NCBI GenBank assembly: GCA_050084515.1
Contig: CM114272.1
Span: forward strand, 44,020,001 to 44,084,000
Source: Blasia pusilla
Taxonomy: Eukaryota; Marchantiophyta; Marchantiopsida; Blasiales
Length of the DNA: 64,000 nt
Direction: 5' to 3'
The notes under the pieces were generated by a model. That model had not been told where the DNA came from and did no database searches. It worked only from the letters and a program-made list of their open reading frames with translations. Shown here in pieces: positions 22,081-33,139 of this stretch; position 1 is the first letter of the stretch, and every line of letters begins with the position of its first letter. Position numbers and translations under genes: made by a program.

Positions 22081-22490
22081 GCATATATTCCACTACATTT
22101 TTTTCTACTATTTATCTATGGTGAAGCAAGTTGGCATCTTGGAATACCCTTTGGGAGGATTGAAGACCATAGAGAATCCCAACGATGGGGCCGGATTATT
22201 CATGAGGACAGAGACGAGCAACCTTGGGAAGACTAGATGGATGAGGGTAGAGTTAATGGTGAGGAAAGAAAAACAAAGTGTGTTACGGCCTTGCAATTTG
22301 CATGTTTTTGACTTCAAACACGGATTGGAGGCGAAGATGACAATCGCTTGTAGCGGTTTGGTTGACTTACTCAAGAATATATGGTTCATCTTTATGCCAC
22401 TATAGAGATACAACGATTATCATGGGTGCGCTTAAATCAGAAGGAGTTGAGGGCTAAATTAAATCAGGGTGTAAAGGATGTCATGCATTT
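22081..22490 (+). other. Open frame after the second Helitron block
   Basis: A plus-strand frame 22118-22405 (96 codons) is not recognised as any family. It is located between the Helitron N-terminal block and the tandem repeat. It may be an inserted sequence or part of a Helitron intron. Confidence 0.25.
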
Positions 22491-22493
22491 AGT

Positions 22494-23145
22494 ACAAAGA
22501 TCAAAACCCAAACAAAACTTCAAACATTACTCAGAAATCATTGGTCTTCATCTTTCTTCTTTAATTTTGGCCCTCCTCTTCACCAAAAAGTCCATAAATC
22601 ATCAATTTTTTTCACAACATGCACTTTGATGTTCCGATTCTAGGGAAAAAATAAAATCTCCAAATGAACAATTAAGAAAGAAATTAAGAATCCAGAACCC
22701 TAAATGCGGTCTCCTATTTTTACATTGAACATGAAGAATGATACATAAGATCCACACTATCCAAGAGCAAGAGGGCCTTTGTAACCCCATATCCCTTAGT
22801 TTTCAGTTGAATTGAACGATGGGAACTCATGATGCTTTAATACAACCATCAAAATCCAAACAAGACTTTGAACTTTACTCAAAAATCACTAATCTTCCTC
22901 CTCCTTCTTCATTTTTTGGCCCTCCCCTTCACCAAAAATTCCAGAAATAATCAAAGTTTGTCACAACATGTACTTAAGTGTCGGGATCCTACGAGAAAAA
23001 GAAATCTCCAAATAATCATTATTAGAGGGAATTAAAAATCCAAAACCCTAAATGCAGTCTCCTATTTTTAAATTGAACATGAAGTACGATATGGAAGATC
23101 CACACCGTTCATGAGCATGAGGGCCTTTGCAAACCCCTATGCCAA
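22494..23145 (+). repeat. Tandem pair of about 300-bp Helitron-associated units
   Basis: Two units (about 22494-22790 and about 22840-23145) share the order AAACC(C/A)AAACAA, TTTTGGCCCTCC, CTTCACCAAAAA, CACAACATG, AAATCTCCAAAT, CCCTAAATGC and AAGATCCACAC, ending in GAGGGCCTTTG. They are diverged direct repeats about 345 bp apart. A third, partial, reverse-oriented copy is at 2455-2610. Confidence 0.8.
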
Positions 23146-23149
23146 CGAC

Positions 23150-24530
23150 ATGTAAGATTATTTCTATAAGTTTACGTGTGTTGGAAATTATAAATATAAG
23201 TACAAACTTGAAGTGGTTTTCAATTGCCTTATGTATGGGCATTCTTCAAAATCTAGATTGGACCATATATGTATATGGCTAGCTCATGTCGGGAAGTTTT
23301 ACACACTCTATGAAACAAATTATATCCCAAAATCGATGGAAAACTTGGTATGATTGGAGCATGAAATCATTGCAGCACATAAATTGTTGTGTATGACTCA
23401 CAATTACTAGGCAAGTGCAACAAGTATAACTTGTCATAACTAAAGGGTATTCCTAACTACTAGTATCATAAGCACATGAATAGGTAAGTTGCAAGACCCT
23501 AAATTTAATAACTAAACCATTTAAGTCATAATATGAGTTATTCTTTTGGTCAGTCATTTAAAGTGTAGCTATAAAAACCATACATTTCTTCTAGTGCATC
23601 CACCTAAAAAAGTCATGAGACAGTTTACAAGTTTGGAGGTCATGTTCTTTTGGGTTGGAGGTGTTTCAGAATTGTAGATGTGAATGACTTTCAATCGGAT
23701 CGTAAGATCCCAGTCAAAAAAACTTGGGGCATCTCTCCCCAAAATGGGTAAAATACTTGCCGCAAATTCTCCTTATTCCATCAGATCCACTCCTTGAGGT
23801 GGATCCACATCTGGGGTTGCTTTGAGAGATATGCCACCTTCTGAGATTGCATCCACCTCTATGAAAGGAATGCCATATTCCTTAACAACCCCCGAGATTG
23901 ATGATATGAAGTCCCACAAACAGAGAAATTTGGAAATAAGACATTCACATATTTGCATAAGACACTCCAACCCAAATTTGGGAGCTATCTGGTGTTTCCA
24001 AATATCTGGATGGGGTGATTTCATCATCCAAATCAATCACGGGGTTGGTTCCTTGATGTTAACGCATGACTTGTCTGAAGTCAAGGTACTTATCTGGTCT
24101 CCAGAAGTCTTGCTCAGACTGCTCTACCACCATTTGTATGGAACGTCTCGAAACACGCCCACAAATATGGACATCTCTCTCTCGAGGAGTCTCGGCTACG
24201 CATCGATTAAAGGCTTAGACATACATTTTCTCATCCCCAAATCTCACAGCATCCCTAACATAGAGTTCATAAATTGAAGGGCCTTTTCCCTTGGTTATAC
24301 CTTTTGTGAGAAATATATTAGATGCTACAGCCTAGTCTTGTTGGCATGCCTCCACTAGGGAGATTCTTTGGCACGCTTATGATGACCTCCAAGATGAATA
24401 GACACTCGTAGTCCCACTTGTGTTTGGGCAAAGGGCATTTTCATGAATGTTCAATCCTTGTACATGCCAAATTATTAAGTGAGGGATAATTACATAACAA
24501 AGAAGTGCACAATACAAGGGTATTGCAATC
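23150..24530. other. Intergenic, no gene seen
   Basis: This is AT-rich spacer. The longest frame (23822-24277, +) has no recognisable features. Confidence 0.5.
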
Positions 24531-24534
24531 CCTG

Positions 24535-24990
24535 GGAATCTGAAGATTGAATGCCTATGTGAATCTTGTGTGAATCCAACGGGTTGCAGAAGAGATATTT
24601 GGAACCCGTTGTATTCAAACATGTTGCATGAACATATGCCTAGACAAATTTTTTCAAACCTGCCAAACCCCAAAAAATAAAAACTCATGCAATCTGTCAT
24701 AATCCGATAGGTTGCAAAACCATATTTCCATAAACCTTTTCTTGCAACCCGTCGATTTCAGAGAGTTTGCAAACTCAAGAAACTTGTCGGATTCCTTATA
24801 TGTTTCCAATCACCAATATTTGCAACTTGTTAAATTGAGACATGTTGCAAATATTGGTGATTGGAAACCCGTCACAATCCGACATTTTTCAGACTTATGC
24901 AACCTGTCGGATTTCGATAGGTTGCCAAACTCCAATATTTTCAACCTGTCGAATTTAGACAAGTTGCAACCCGACAGAATCGAGCAAGTT
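24535..24990. repeat. Degenerate GCAACCTGTCG repeat block
   Basis: Variants of GCAACCTGTCGGATT and GATAGGTTGC alternate in both orientations about ten times. Included is a perfect 25-bp inverted repeat (24802-24826 with 24844-24868, 17-nt loop). Confidence 0.8.
24802..24868. repeat. Perfect 25-bp inverted repeat
   Basis: The arms begin GTTTCCAATCACC and end ATTTGCAAC, and the right arm is the exact reverse complement. It would form a long hairpin in single-stranded DNA or RNA. Confidence 0.95.
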
Positions 24991-26500
24991 ACACATGTGA
25001 GTTGGAAAGGAGAAAATATTGTACTCACCTGCCGTATAAATTTTCCCCATTGCCTCATACAAACAGTCCACCAACTCTACCACGAACACAATTCTTTATA
25101 TTTGCCCTCAATTGCATATGTCCGCCACCACACATGAAGTTCTTCTTGGCACTCCACGGTTTGTTTTAAGGTTATGTTGTCCTTGCATCGTTGTAGTAGA
25201 GCAACGTGTTATGTTCTCTTATTCTCCTTAATGCAAGATTTTTTGTAGTGAGTCACAGACTGATGCCAATGGAAAGCATGCGACCTGTCCCTTTCTGACT
25301 GAACTTCACCTCCCCAAAATTGGCAAAACACCTCCTTGACAAACAATCAATCTTGGTTGTGCATTGACTGTCATGAACCCATAAATTTTAGGCAGTGGCC
25401 TTTTTTTTTCCTTCACCACCTCTAGTAGGAATAATCAACACATCTTCAAGCTGCCAACATATTCTACTTTTACCTCACAAATTTTTACCTCACAAATTTG
25501 TGAAATAAAAAATTAGAATATATTTTTTACAATTATTCTAAATCAAATTTGACCCCTTACATTATAAGAATAAAAATTTTAAATGAATTTGGTGAAAAAA
25601 ATTTGTATCGAGACCATTGGGATTAAAATATTTACTCCATGTAACCAGCATGTAACTTCATTAGATCCCTATTGATTGTGAATATTCACACATATTGAAC
25701 TCTCTTGAGTTGCTCCTTAATTTGTTTATTTATGGTCATCAAGAAAGGATGTCACGGATGATGTGATTTGGGATAGTTAATTTTCTATAACTAGCTTTAT
25801 TGAGATATCAAATGCAACCTCTCACTCCACATCGTCTGCTGTATATCATAGAAACTCCACTTCTTCAAAGCCATGTTTGTCCAAACCACACTTCATCCAT
25901 TTGATGTCTAGGTATCCAACTATAAGACATGGCCCGTAGGATTGGATGTTCCTCAAAATTTGATACGAAAACTCTTCCATTGGATTGGATGTTCCTCAAA
26001 ATTTGATACAAAAACTCTTCCGTTGGTTACTTTCACTAATGGAAATCTACTTTTCTGTTGGCTACTTTCACTAATGGTAATCTACTTGGTTGAACATTTG
26101 CGACTGAATAATTTTGGCAATTGATAAATAAATTTTATTTTCAACTAAAATAAATTTTAATTGGATTTTTTGAGCGGGCTCAAGAAATAAAGAATTACCA
26201 TATATGAAGCCTTTGGACTCGGTTCTAAAATTTCACATGAGAAAAGCTAATGCAAGTATTAATATAGATTAAAATGACGTGATAATAGCATACTGGAGTT
26301 TCCTAATCTCTACCAAAGCCTCTCCACCACTATGTTAATTTCATGGATTAAAAAAACCATATTTATTCAACTAGATTCCTCTATGAAATCTAGAAAGAAT
26401 CATAAAAGTAGACCTCATACAACCCTCTTTGACTTTCATTTGCAAATCTAAGTTAAATTAGACATCATCATTACAGAAGTGTAAAGGGTCTTAGAGGTCT
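24991..26500. other. Intergenic, no gene seen
   Basis: This is AT-rich sequence with a local 50-bp direct duplication (TTGGATGTTCCTCAAAATTTGATAC at about 25943 and 25984). No coding signal is recognised. Confidence 0.5.
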
Positions 26501-26509
26501 ATTAGATTT

Positions 26510-27138
26510 TGTCATGCGCACACACATCGCTACACAACATACATCGTTGTCATTGAACATACACACAAACATACACGATCCCATGCTAACTCATGGCATC
26601 CATACATAGAAGCGAGAAATACCAAAATATCTCCAATAAAATAAGATCCAATCTCTCTCTACACCATCTCGCACCATAACTCTCAAAGGTATGCACTCTT
26701 TCTCTCATGTCAAACCAAAACCACTCTCCTAATGAGAGGCTTGGGTTACACTCACAAGGCAAGGGACCATAGTTTCGCCGCCTCATGCCAACAGGTTCAA
26801 CAAAGAGAGAATGAGCTCTCAAACTCTCTCTCCTTAAGATATACCCCTCCCCTCTCCCAAGCTCTCTCCATGATAACATGTGCTCCCAAGTCACCTCCTT
26901 GGCTCTTGACATGATGTAGGAGGTCAAGAGCCACTTACCAAAATTAGAAAGTCAACTATCCCTAACATGGAAACCTACCCGAAATAGTAAGTTTTTTTAT
27001 ATGGCTCCAAATGAGCCGAAACGAAGGGAAAACCTGCTCTCCCAGGTTTCTCGCGGCCTCAACAGGTCTTCTCGACCTCCTACGCCTGTCCTCCACTATA
27101 CGTGAAAACGCTCTGCTACATCCCACCGATCTATCCTA
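26510..27138 (-). repeat. LTR-like copy 1 of the element C family
   Basis: Read on the minus strand, this matches the LTR at 56630-57110 and the copy at 37424-37832. Shared landmarks are GGATAGATC, TTTTCCCTTCGTTT, GGCTCATTTGGAGCC, GTCAAGAGCCAAGGAGG, GGCATGAGGC and AGAGAGATTGGATC. Its end (ATGTATGTTGTGTAGCGATG, GCGCATGACA) resembles the 3' end of element B. No internal element DNA adjoins it, so it may be a solo LTR. Confidence 0.75.
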
Positions 27139-29700
27139 TCAATCATGACAATTTTCTTAGCCTGAAAATCAACACTTTCTCGATTCAATACTTGAGGGAG
27201 ACACAATTCGTAAATGTCATTACCTTTGTCATGTGCATATGCGTCTTTATGTGACATAAAGAACCTCTTTTCTCTTCTACAAATGATATGACGCCGCATT
27301 ACATTGGTTATAATAACTTAAATTGTTCTATAATTAAGAAAATTACTTTCAATTACAAAGGGAAACACACTATTCCACGCACGATCGCTGCTACAACATC
27401 CAATCTGCCTTTATGTGATGAGGAAGGAGGATGATGATATTAAAGATTAGATATCAAAGAGGCGACAATCTCGTATTATAGCCTAAGTTAGATCATATTG
27501 AGGAGCTACTCTTATGCTACTCAAAAGATGCAGGGCATATACATATCAATTTAAAAATATCATTATTAACCCGTTCCATGTACGCGATATCACTCATTTA
27601 GAAATACCAATATCCAACTCCAACAACCATGTTTGGTCTTATAATTAAAATTATCCCTTTCTCTGAAGATTTTCTCACATGTCAAGAAAACCTCAACAAT
27701 AGAATTACACTAAACTTTTAGTAAGTACCCAAGTGTGAATCAAAATGGTATCTTTCCTGAACATGTCTATTACAATTAAAAATTGTGTACTTTTCGGTTC
27801 CATGACAAGACCAAAGGTAACTTGAATGCATGACAGTAGACAAAATGGGCGAACAAAAACAATCAGATTAATTTGGAAATGTTCTAAAATTCTATTGAAT
27901 TTAAATTGCATCTATTAATTTAGTCTTGGGGCATCTCACAAATAATTATCATTGTGCAATAACAAGATTGATAAAACACTCGTGTAATAAACCTTGAGCC
28001 TAAAATGTAATGTGGCAATCCCAAATATAGTAAACATAGGCATCTTACAAGTATTTGAAGTGCAACAGGTATGTCTGCCTCATTGTGTCAAGCTCAAAGA
28101 GAGAACTTTTGTTCAACTGAGTCATTCCCAACCCAACCAAGGATTGAACAGGTACTGTTCGGGAGCTCCGCAACCACCAACATTTCCTTTTGCAGTAAGA
28201 AGTATCCATTTGGATCGGACTTATGATTAGAGATGCTTGATGTGCCGATTTTTCCTGTGAGAATAAGTACTTGGATGGTGAATTGCAGCTATGAAGACCA
28301 GGGGATGATATTTGACTTAATGTTTTGATTCCCAGTAATCGGTTGATGTTTGAAATCATGTCAGGAATCTGTTGTAGATACATCCGCAGCAGGGCATGAA
28401 TCTGCCTGAAGGTTAAGACTTAAACGGTTCTGCAGACTCAGTAACTGATAAATGGTTTGGAGGACAGCCCCCTAATTGTCAGTGAATAGGTATACCAATG
28501 TTGGCTGACTGCATGTAAGTTCAAGAATTCAGAGAGGCACCTGAACCAGAGGAGACTACCACATCCATTTTGACAAAGAAGAAAGACCAGTCCAGTTACC
28601 CACACTTAACAGTCTTTGTAGAGATCAATCAGGAGCGGATGTGGACACACATTTCTGGTTGACTCCCCAACTCCCCAGCTTCGCATTATCATGCTGCTGA
28701 AAGCCTTCCATACTAACATGACTTCTGCTGATGACAACGTACTCCAGTAAGCTTGCAACTGTCACTTTGAAATATGCTCTATGCTGGCACTCTGCTCAGA
28801 CCATTGGATCAAGAGGGTTCTCAAACGTTGTGGGAGAATGAGAGCAGAACAAATTCAGAGGACCTTCAATGTCCTCTTCAGTTGTTATGTACTCATTCTT
28901 GCACAAGCTATTCAGTCTGTTGATAAACTGTCTCTGTTTCAAAGCTCAACAAATGCTGGGTTCACCAGGCCAAACCTGTCACCCTCCGTTATTAACACCA
29001 GTCCCTGCATTGCATCCACTACAACGACAGAGACATAAGTGATCTTCAATGGCACCAGGGGATAAGCAAAATTGGAGAGCTCAGGACAGTATCTGAAAAC
29101 CCTTCCCTAATACAGTTCCTTCAGTTTAATGCCAAACTAGCAAGATGTGATATGCACTAAACATAGTAGGCAAACTTCATCAAGACATTTGCCAAAAAAT
29201 TTGAAACCATCAAACTTTGCATCTCAATTAGGAACGACCACTGGGGACACTGGAGTGTACCCAATCCCAACAGCTCAGTTGACCTTGAATCTGGGACTTT
29301 CTCACTCGGAGCAGTTCAAACTGCAGCCCAGGTGTCATGGCTATTCAGGTCATTTTAACCATCCTCCATGAGCATCTGCAAACAATGAAACAGACATTGG
29401 GTCCCTGCTACAAAGGTTTGAAATTACCCAGATGTTTCAAATCATTACCAGTGCATGCATGCAGTAGGTTCCGCCATAATGGTAAGATCAAACTGGAAAA
29501 AGCAATAGTACCCATCCAATTGCTCGAAGAAGGTCTAGCCATGCCAACTACTATTCTAGTCTGACCTCTCTAAGTTCAGTAATGCCTACTTAGGCCCATG
29601 TTGCAAGACCTTAGATAACAGCAGCACCTGTGAAAACAGTTCAATTAGCTTAAAAATGGGTGAGAACCTTTGAGCAGAGTCGCTGGTTATCATCGAGAGC
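27139..29700. other. Intergenic or intronic, no gene seen
   Basis: No family-level coding signal is seen on either strand. It lies downstream of the minus-strand coiled-coil gene and may include its remaining exons or 3' UTR, which I could not identify. Confidence 0.4.
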
Positions 29701-29759
29701 AGATGCAGTAATATTTTCATTTTGATATACGTCACTACAGTAGTGTCATGATTGTGATT

Positions 29760-30083
29760 GATGTACACGATTTGGGACAAGTGCTTGAGCTCATACCACT
29801 GCGAAATAATGACTCTCTGCTGGGATGCAGATCTTGCATCATCAGAAGCATCAAGTTTAGGGCAGAACTGTCGGCTTAAAAGGGATGCCGCTCTTGCTTC
29901 CTGAGTAGCTTCAAGTTTGGGGCAAAACTGTCTACTTCCATATCCACGAGATCGATGCGATCGGTCTGTATGCAGTTGATCAAAGTTGCCCCCAGGTTGA
30001 AGTTGGGCCGGGTGAAGTTGAGGTTGAGATTGAGGCCTAATAGCCTTTGCCTGTACATCGTGAATTTTAGTTATGATGAAATC
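29760..30083 (-). CDS. Putative exon of unrecognised coiled-coil gene
   Basis: The minus-strand frame reads KIHDVQAKAIRPQSQPQ, a Gln/Pro/His-rich patch. It then has a duplicated motif, RQFCPKLEATQEARAAS and RQFCPKLDASDDARSAS (about 29945-29830), and ends ISQWYELKHLSQIV. The duplication keeps frame and conserves residues, which favours real coding. It lies just downstream of the coiled-coil exon at 30.2-30.5 kb. Splice sites are not resolved, so coordinates are approximate. No function is assigned. Confidence 0.5.
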
Positions 30084-30174
30084 CACTGGATAGTGGGGGA
30101 TGGAAACTGATGAGGTGATGATTCAAGGGAAAATGGTGTGGGCAGAATATAGGCAAGAGGGTTTGAGAACAAAC

Positions 30175-30470
30175 CGTCATGCAACTCTCAAGGCGCTGAT
30201 TGGCAATTTCCAATTTTTGGTACTTGGATTTGAGTCGGCCAAGATCGCGGTTCTCACAGCTGATGCGGTTGTGTAAACTCTGCAATCGCTTGACAACCTT
30301 TTGAAGCCTCCTCACCTCTCCAGCAAAAAGATCTCTTTCGACCTCTACCTCCTGAGCCATGCCACACCAAGCCAAGAATCTCATGGCAGGTTCACAAGCA
30401 TGCTCCAGAATGGTCGCAAGAGCAAAACTTGAGGGGGGAATTCCATCAGTGCAATCAAGATTCCTCCCTC
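30175..30470 (-). CDS. Putative coiled-coil exon, same gene
   Basis: The frame reads SSFALATILEHACEPAMRFL, then EVEVERDLFAGEVRRLQKVV and LGRLKSKYQKLEIANQRLES. Leucine and hydrophobic residues are spaced as heptads, predicting a coiled coil. An ATG at 30384 is inside the exon, and the coherent frame extends upstream of it. A candidate donor follows near 30165-30175. Neighbouring exons on the same strand also contain coiled-coil segments, so this may be a structural or adaptor protein. I do not recognise the family. Confidence 0.55.
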
Positions 30471-30486
30471 AAGTTTTGCTCTTGCG
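30415..30486. repeat. Perfect 21-bp inverted repeat at exon edge
   Basis: Arms 30415-30435 and 30466-30486 (CGCAAGAGC..GAGGG) are exact reverse complements with a 30-nt loop. A further GGAAT match follows after one mismatch. It overlaps the upstream end of the coiled-coil exon, where the acceptor site should be. Confidence 0.95.
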
Positions 30487-31087
30487 TATTGCTCAAGTTT
30501 CCCAGATTGGGTTGTGAAAATGACACTCTCCTGGCAGCGTGATACATCTGATATAAGATGTGAAGGCCACTTTGCCTGCCGGAGGGCCCCTAATTCCCAA
30601 CAGCACGACGTGTATCTAAGCTCCTACCACTGTAACTAGGACTACTACAGTAGTTTAAGGGTAAGCCAACTAGAACCAACTTCCCTGTTCCGGCACGGCC
30701 CTCCTCATCATCCATCTGTCCTTTCATCTCTGAAATTGTTCACTCACATTTCAGGTTCTTTCATGCATGCGGGCCGTCCACGTCAAGATATAACCCTCCC
30801 TGTTCCAGAGATTCATACTGCCAGCGGTCACTCGGGGAGAAATTGAAACGGGGCTGCCGAAGGATTATCCCCACGTGACCAAACCAAGCTCAAACTGAAC
30901 GATGAGATTGATGATTGCATATTCAAGGCAGATCTGCGAATTTGGGCGTGCGCAAAAATCAAGTTCGTCGGCATCGCACCCCCTCCTGAGAACGTGTGGC
31001 GCATTACAACGGAGTGCTTGAAACGAATTCTCTGTGAGATGGGATCTGAATGACGAGACTGGAACCTGGATGACTGCGTGATCTTAC

Positions 31088-31204
31088 TCGAGTGCGAGTA
31101 AAACGAATGTCTCGCCGTAGGCGGAGCAATTCTTCCCGCTGCGCATCACAAGTGTCTTGAAGCTCTTCCATCGTCGACTGTAGCCCTGCTCGCATGCCAT
31201 CCAC
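31088..31204 (-). CDS. Putative exon with coiled-coil segment
   Basis: The frame reads VDGMRAGLQSTMEELQDTCD and AQREELLRLRRDIRFTRTR, and stops exactly at a good donor (CGA|GTAAGA, exon end 31088, phase 0). The segment has heptad-like leucines. Upstream, an in-frame stop at 31211-31213 means the acceptor lies between it and about 31200. It is probably the same gene as the exons at 30.2-30.5 and 31.8-32.3 kb. Confidence 0.5.
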
Positions 31205-31289
31205 ACTCTTTCAGTCTGTTGGCTCCGCTTGAAATGCTGCAAACAGCAGAGTCGGATTGGATGAAGCAGAACGGAGTTTGGCATCTAAC

Positions 31290-31450
31290 CTTGAAGCCTG
31301 GCTCGAAGACGGTGAGGGCTGCCGGTCCTCGGCCCATCCAAACTGAGGGAAGTCTCCAAATCGAGCACGTCCATCTCGAGCCTCCTGCTCATCGTGGGCC
31401 ACTTCTGTTTTGCACTTGTCTGGCGTGGAAATCCCGACTTCTCGCATGAC
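31290..31450 (-). CDS. Putative internal exon, frame uncertain
   Basis: An acceptor (TTTAG|GTCATG at 31450) and donor (TTCAAG|GTTAGA at 31290) bound a 161-nt segment. It is open in the frame expected from the preceding exon (phase 2 in), giving SRRLEMDVLDLETSLSLDGP. A second frame (REVGISTPDKCKTEV, QFGWAEDRQPSPSSSQASR) is also open and joins better to the next exon. The true frame cannot be decided by eye. Confidence 0.35.
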
Positions 31451-31811
31451 CTAAATGCTCTGATGTACATGAAATCCCAGCACTACCTCGTGGCAAATAC
31501 TAAGAACTCACGACGCACTCCGTCGCAAGCGTGATCCTTCTCACAAATCCACGAGACTCAGACTCACCCCAATCCTACTCCCCGTCCAATTATAATGCGT
31601 AATGATGAGCAAAGATTACTGCAGCAACTTGTCAAGTCTTACCTTCACCACCATCCCACGACCCCGGCAAGAGCGTTCATCGATAGAGCCCGGAGTAATC
31701 ATCGTGAAGAAGGAAACAAGGGAGGAGTTCCCGGCAGGAACCCTTCAAGGTTAGACTCCGCAACAAGGGACGAAAGGAGAGAAGAATAGGACAAGGGAAG
31801 GGAGCTGTTAC

Positions 31812-32263
31812 CGATTGCGGCACTCGACGACGCTGTTATGCGTATTCTTGAAGCGCAGTATTTTCCCTTGCTCCAGTAGCGCTTTCTTCAACTGAATGAT
31901 CTCGTCCACCAGCGATTCCTTATCGCGTGAAGCAATCGTCACCCGGCTCCTGGCGCGAGGACTCTGCCGACCGCCAGGGCACACCGATCTTCCATGCACG
32001 CTGGTTCCTGCTGTTGCTGCTGCCCATGAGGGAATTCCCCCATTCAAATCGTCTAACCCGCCGCTCCGCCTATCGCGAGGTGTGCCCTTGAGGGGAATGG
32101 ATCCTCTGAAATCGTCACCACCCCATCCTCCACTAGATCGGGCTCGCGGCGGGGCACATTTGCAGCAACCGTTCCCATATACTGCATTTCGCGGTGTGGC
32201 ATTTGCGCTAACGCTTCTGCCATACACGAGGCCTCCCAGACTCCTCATGTTCCCACACTCCAT
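31812..32263 (-). CDS. Putative first exon of coiled-coil gene
   Basis: The first ATG in a long open frame is at 32263, but the frame is open further upstream to at least 32341. The protein starts MECGNMRSLGG, continues as a Gly/Arg/Ser-rich disordered stretch (RSSGGWGGDDFRGSIPLKG, QSPRARSRVTIASRDKES), and ends in a helix, SLVDEIIQLKKALLEQGKIL. The exon stops at a donor (AATCG|GTAACA, end 31812, phase 2). GC content is higher than in the flanks, as expected for plant exons. I do not recognise the family. Confidence 0.55.
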
Positions 32264-32590
32264 TCGGCCCGCACGCCCTACGCCCGCCCTGCTCTTGCTG
32301 CTGATGCCTGCCACTCCAATCCAAGGAGGGCTCGGCGACAAAAAGGAACATGCCCCAAGTGCTCAGCAGTTACACCTCCGCTCTTCACTGACTCGCGCAC
32401 CACATCGTAACCGCTCATGAGCAAACAAACTAACCCTCCTTTCGGCGCACGCCCTTTCGGTAACGCTGAGCGAATTCTCGAATCACCATCGAGTACTTTA
32501 CACATTGGAAGCCCCCACAGTCGCTGCCTTGCCAGCCAAACCGCCATCCGCTGAGATCCACAACGCCGATGGCGCTAGGGGGAAACTAAA

Positions 32591-32887
32591 ATGCCTTCGA
32601 AATCCGCACGTCTGGAACCGCAATTTAATGATGATAACAACCCGCTCAGGATATCCACGCCTCTGGAACCACAATTTGCTGATTATGAAAATTCTCTTGG
32701 AAAATCTAAACCTCAGGATCCGCAATTTGTTGACGATCACGATCATCTCAGACAATCCACACCTCTCGAACCCCAAGTAGTTGACGATGATAATCCTCCC
32801 AGAAAACCCACGCCTCTGAAACCACAATTTTTCGATGATCACAACCATCTCAGAACAATCCCCACCTCTCGAACTGCAAGTTGTTGA
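32591..32887 (+). CDS. Candidate repeat protein over 51-bp minisatellite
   Basis: A frame starting at ATG 32591 encodes units like TPLEPQFADYENSLGKSK, that is, a 17-residue repeat with PQF, acidic DD and basic R/K positions kept. A one-base insertion between units 5 and 6 shifts the frame, ending it at 32887. It would be divergently oriented to the coiled-coil gene. The minus strand is also open (33064-32498), so this may simply be non-coding minisatellite DNA. Confidence 0.25.
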   Translation: MPSKSARLEPQFNDDNNPLRISTPLEPQFADYENSLGKSKPQDPQFVDDHDHLRQSTPLEPQVVDDDNPPRKPTPLKPQFFDDHNHLRTIPTSRTASC

Positions 32888-32950
32888 TGATGATAATCCT
32901 CTCAGAAAACCCAAACCTGTGAAATCGCAATTTACTGATAAAGATACTAG
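32612..32950. repeat. 51-bp minisatellite, about seven units
   Basis: Unit starts are at about 32612, 32663, 32714, 32765, 32816, 32868 and 32919. The conserved core is CTGGAACC(G/A)CAATTT followed by GATGAT and CTCAG. The period is exactly 51 except for one 52-bp step. Confidence 0.9.
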
Positions 32951-33139
32951 TACTAGTCTCGGCGAGTGCCCGTGAGCGGACGGCAACTCCACGGTCACCA
33001 CATAACCTTGCGATGCAACGTAATGGGTGGTGATCCCACCCATACGATGCCGCAAAACTGGCATCGTCTATCCGGAGCGTATGCATGGCATGGGCTCACA
33101 CACCATTTATAGTTATGATACCCACGTCACCTATCGTAC

